The position numbers were made by a program, and so were the translations under genes. Below are positions 53,404 through 54,860 of a stretch of DNA of 54,860 bases, piece by piece (the first letter of the stretch is position 1; each line of letters opens with the position of its first letter). The DNA comes from Geminisphaera colitermitum TAV2 (GTDB lineage Bacteria > Verrucomicrobiota > Verrucomicrobiia > Opitutales > Opitutaceae). The stretch covers positions 1 to 54,860 of the forward strand of contig NZ_ABEA03000050.1 of NCBI RefSeq assembly GCF_000171235.2, in the 5' to 3' direction. The notes below the pieces were generated by a model. It made no database searches, had not been told where the DNA came from, and worked only from the letters and a program-made list of their open reading frames with translations.

Positions 53404-54860
53404 CATCCGCCTCCCGTGGTTTCGCCAGCAACTACCGCATAATCCTCGTCGCCAGCCTCGTCGTCCTGGCCTTTGCCGGCATTGGCTGGCGGCTGGCCGA
53501 CCTGCACATTCTTAGCCGCGAGGACTACGTCGCGAAACTCGACCGCGCCCGCCACCGGTTGGAACGCCTCCCCGCCCGCCGTGGCGACATCCGTGGCGTT
53601 GACCGCCTCGGCAGGCCCAGCGAAATCCTCGCCACCTCCCGCACCCTCATCCACCTCGGCGTGGACCCCCAGATCGTGCGCCCCGAGGACAACGACAAAC
53701 GCCCCGAACTCGCCACCCTCCTCGGCCTCCCCCTCGCCCAAGTCAACCGCATCATGGACACCAAGACGCGCCCCTCCCCCGCGTCCCCTCCCTCGCTCAT
53801 CTCCTCCTCCGCGACCAACGACACCGAAAACGAATCCGACGCCGACGACATCAACCCCGACACCGGCACACGACTCATCCGCTGGGCCAAACTCAGCGAC
53901 ACCGTCGAAGAATCCACCTACGCCAAAATCCTCGCCCTCAAAATTCGCGGCATTTACGGCAACCGCACCTACACCCGCGCCTATCCCCAGCGCTCCATTG
54001 CCGCGCACGTCATTGGCTACATCAACAAAGAAGGCACCCCCTCCGGCGGCGTCGAAGCCTTCGCCGACTTCTACCTGCGCGGCCAGGACGGCTGGCGCGA
54101 ATCCGAAAAAGACGGCCTCCGCCGCGAACTCGCCCAATTCCGCATCCGCGAAGTTCCCCCCAGCGACGGCTACGACGTCGTCATCTCCATCGACACCGTC
54201 GTCCAGCACATCGTCGAACAAGAGATGGACAACCTCGTCGCCACCTTCCGCCCCGCCAAAGCCACCATCATCGTCAGCGAACCCGACAGCGGCTTCCTCC
54301 TCGCCCTCGCCAACTACCCCACCTACGACCTCAACAACTACTCCACCACCCCCATCGCCGTGCAGCGTAACGTCGCCGTCACCGATCTCATCGAACCCGG
54401 CTCCACCTTCAAGATCGTCGCCGCCTCCGGCGCCCTCAACGAACGTATCGTATCGCCCGATACACGCTTCAACTGCGCCCCCGGCACCACCGTCCTCTAT
54501 CGCGGCAAAGTCCGCCGCCTCATGCGCGACGACCACGCCGACGACATTCCCCTCACCGTCAGCGAAATCATTTCCCGTTCCAGCAACGCCGGCGCGGCCC
54601 AGCTCGGCATCCTCCTTGGCGACCGCAAATTCTACGACTACGCCCGCGCCTTCGGCTTCGGCGAGAAAAGCGGCTTCCCCCTCGGCTACGAAGAAGGCGG
54701 CATCTTCGCTCCGCCCGAAAAATGGAGCGACATCGACATCACCCGCATTCCCGCCGGTTACTCCATCGCCGCCACCCCCCTGCAAATTCACTACGCCATG
54801 GCGGCCATTGCCAACGGTGGCACCCTCATGACCCCCCGCATCCTCCGCGAAGTGCCCGAA
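53400..54860 (+). CDS. ftsI: Septal peptidoglycan transpeptidase FtsI (class B penicillin-binding protein), 3' end outside window
   Basis: 487 residues visible from the ATG at 53400, open to the window end. N-terminal membrane anchor (YRIILVASLVVLAFAGIGW), then the PBP dimerisation domain (RLPARRGDIRGVDRLGRP; RAYPQRSIAAHVIGYINKEG; SGGVEAFADFYLRGQDGW) and the start of the transpeptidase with SxxK in EPGSTFKIVAASGA and SxN in ISRSSNAGAAQL. The KTG motif would lie beyond the window. A Ser/Pro-rich insert (PSPASPPSLISSSATNDTEN) splits the N-terminal domain. Third enzyme of the dcw cluster, cross-linking division-site murein. Confidence 0.93.
   Translation, partial: MTSASRGFASNYRIILVASLVVLAFAGIGWRLADLHILSREDYVAKLDRARHRLERLPARRGDIRGVDRLGRPSEILATSRTLIHLGVDPQIVRPEDNDKRPELATLLGLPLAQVNRIMDTKTRPSPASPPSLISSSATNDTENESDADDINPDTGTRLIRWAKLSDTVEESTYAKILALKIRGIYGNRTYTRAYPQRSIAAHVIGYINKEGTPSGGVEAFADFYLRGQDGWRESEKDGLRRELAQFRIREVPPSDGYDVVISIDTVVQHIVEQEMDNLVATFRPAKATIIVSEPDSGFLLALANYPTYDLNNYSTTPIAVQRNVAVTDLIEPGSTFKIVAASGALNERIVSPDTRFNCAPGTTVLYRGKVRRLMRDDHADDIPLTVSEIISRSSNAGAAQLGILLGDRKFYDYARAFGFGEKSGFPLGYEEGGIFAPPEKWSDIDITRIPAGYSIAATPLQIHYAMAAIANGGTLMTPRILREVPE

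Noticed and set aside
53473-54831. Long plus-strand Pro/Ser/Thr-rich frame over ftsI
   Set aside because: Out of frame with the real ftsI, which starts at 53400 and carries SxxK and SxN motifs.

Overview
The window looks like a chromosomal segment of a Verrucomicrobiota bacterium, most likely an Opitutaceae relative. The reasons are a five-gene pilMN-O-P-Q-like locus with the same order as the Akkermansia Amuc_1102 to Amuc_1098 cluster, a PEP-CTERM protein beside an H-X9-DG-type pseudopilin and a LacI regulator, and GC-rich DNA with many long intergenic palindromes. The taxonomic call is inference from gene content only; no 16S is present.

Layout. 1-2859: 3' part of purL (purines). 2884-5675: an IS4-like element, itself split by an IS5-like element, inserted in a palindromic repeat. 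5793-14268: AT-richer accessory block with a small membrane protein, a 2258-residue secreted multidomain protein and two ORF6N-type genes. 14494-21800: secretin, PilO-like, PilMN-fusion and associated genes on the minus strand. 21928-26299: Nudix hydrolase, dnaX with an E. coli-type slippery heptamer, and a nitronate-monooxygenase-like enzyme. 26562-27295: FitA/VapC-type toxin-antitoxin pair. 27300-31717: PEP-CTERM protein, glycoside hydrolase, pseudopilin and LacI regulator. 31751-41644 (minus strand): porin, urtABCDE and ureABC, a urea uptake and hydrolysis block with a near-perfect sigma-54 promoter before urtA. 41952-45179: carB. 45613-51103: thymidine phosphorylase, tRNA-Leu(UAG), fabV, dtd, a Gfo/Idh oxidoreductase and an SDR. 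51393-end: start of the division/cell-wall (dcw) cluster, mraZ-rsmH-ftsL-ftsI, with four MraZ boxes; ftsI runs off the window.

How the genes work together. Urea would cross the outer membrane (porin is a candidate route), be bound by UrtA, imported by UrtBCDE and split by UreABC; the sigma-54 promoter implies control by nitrogen status, and a terminator between urtA and urtB would let the binding protein be made in excess. The adjacent carB consumes nitrogen and bicarbonate for pyrimidines and arginine. No urease accessory genes (ureDEFG) are in the window.

Three cross-cutting features stand out. (1) Eleven G/C homopolymer tracts of 11-22 bases, nine of them inside genes as Pro or Gly runs; in ureC and urtB the tract length breaks the reading frame by one base. 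(2) At least five families of large palindromic repeats, one of which forms an in-frame insertion in purL and one of which is the IS4 target. (3) A tiny degenerate ORF6N gene packed with palindromes, one of whose 15-bp core recurs in the neighbouring ORF6N gene in another reading frame.
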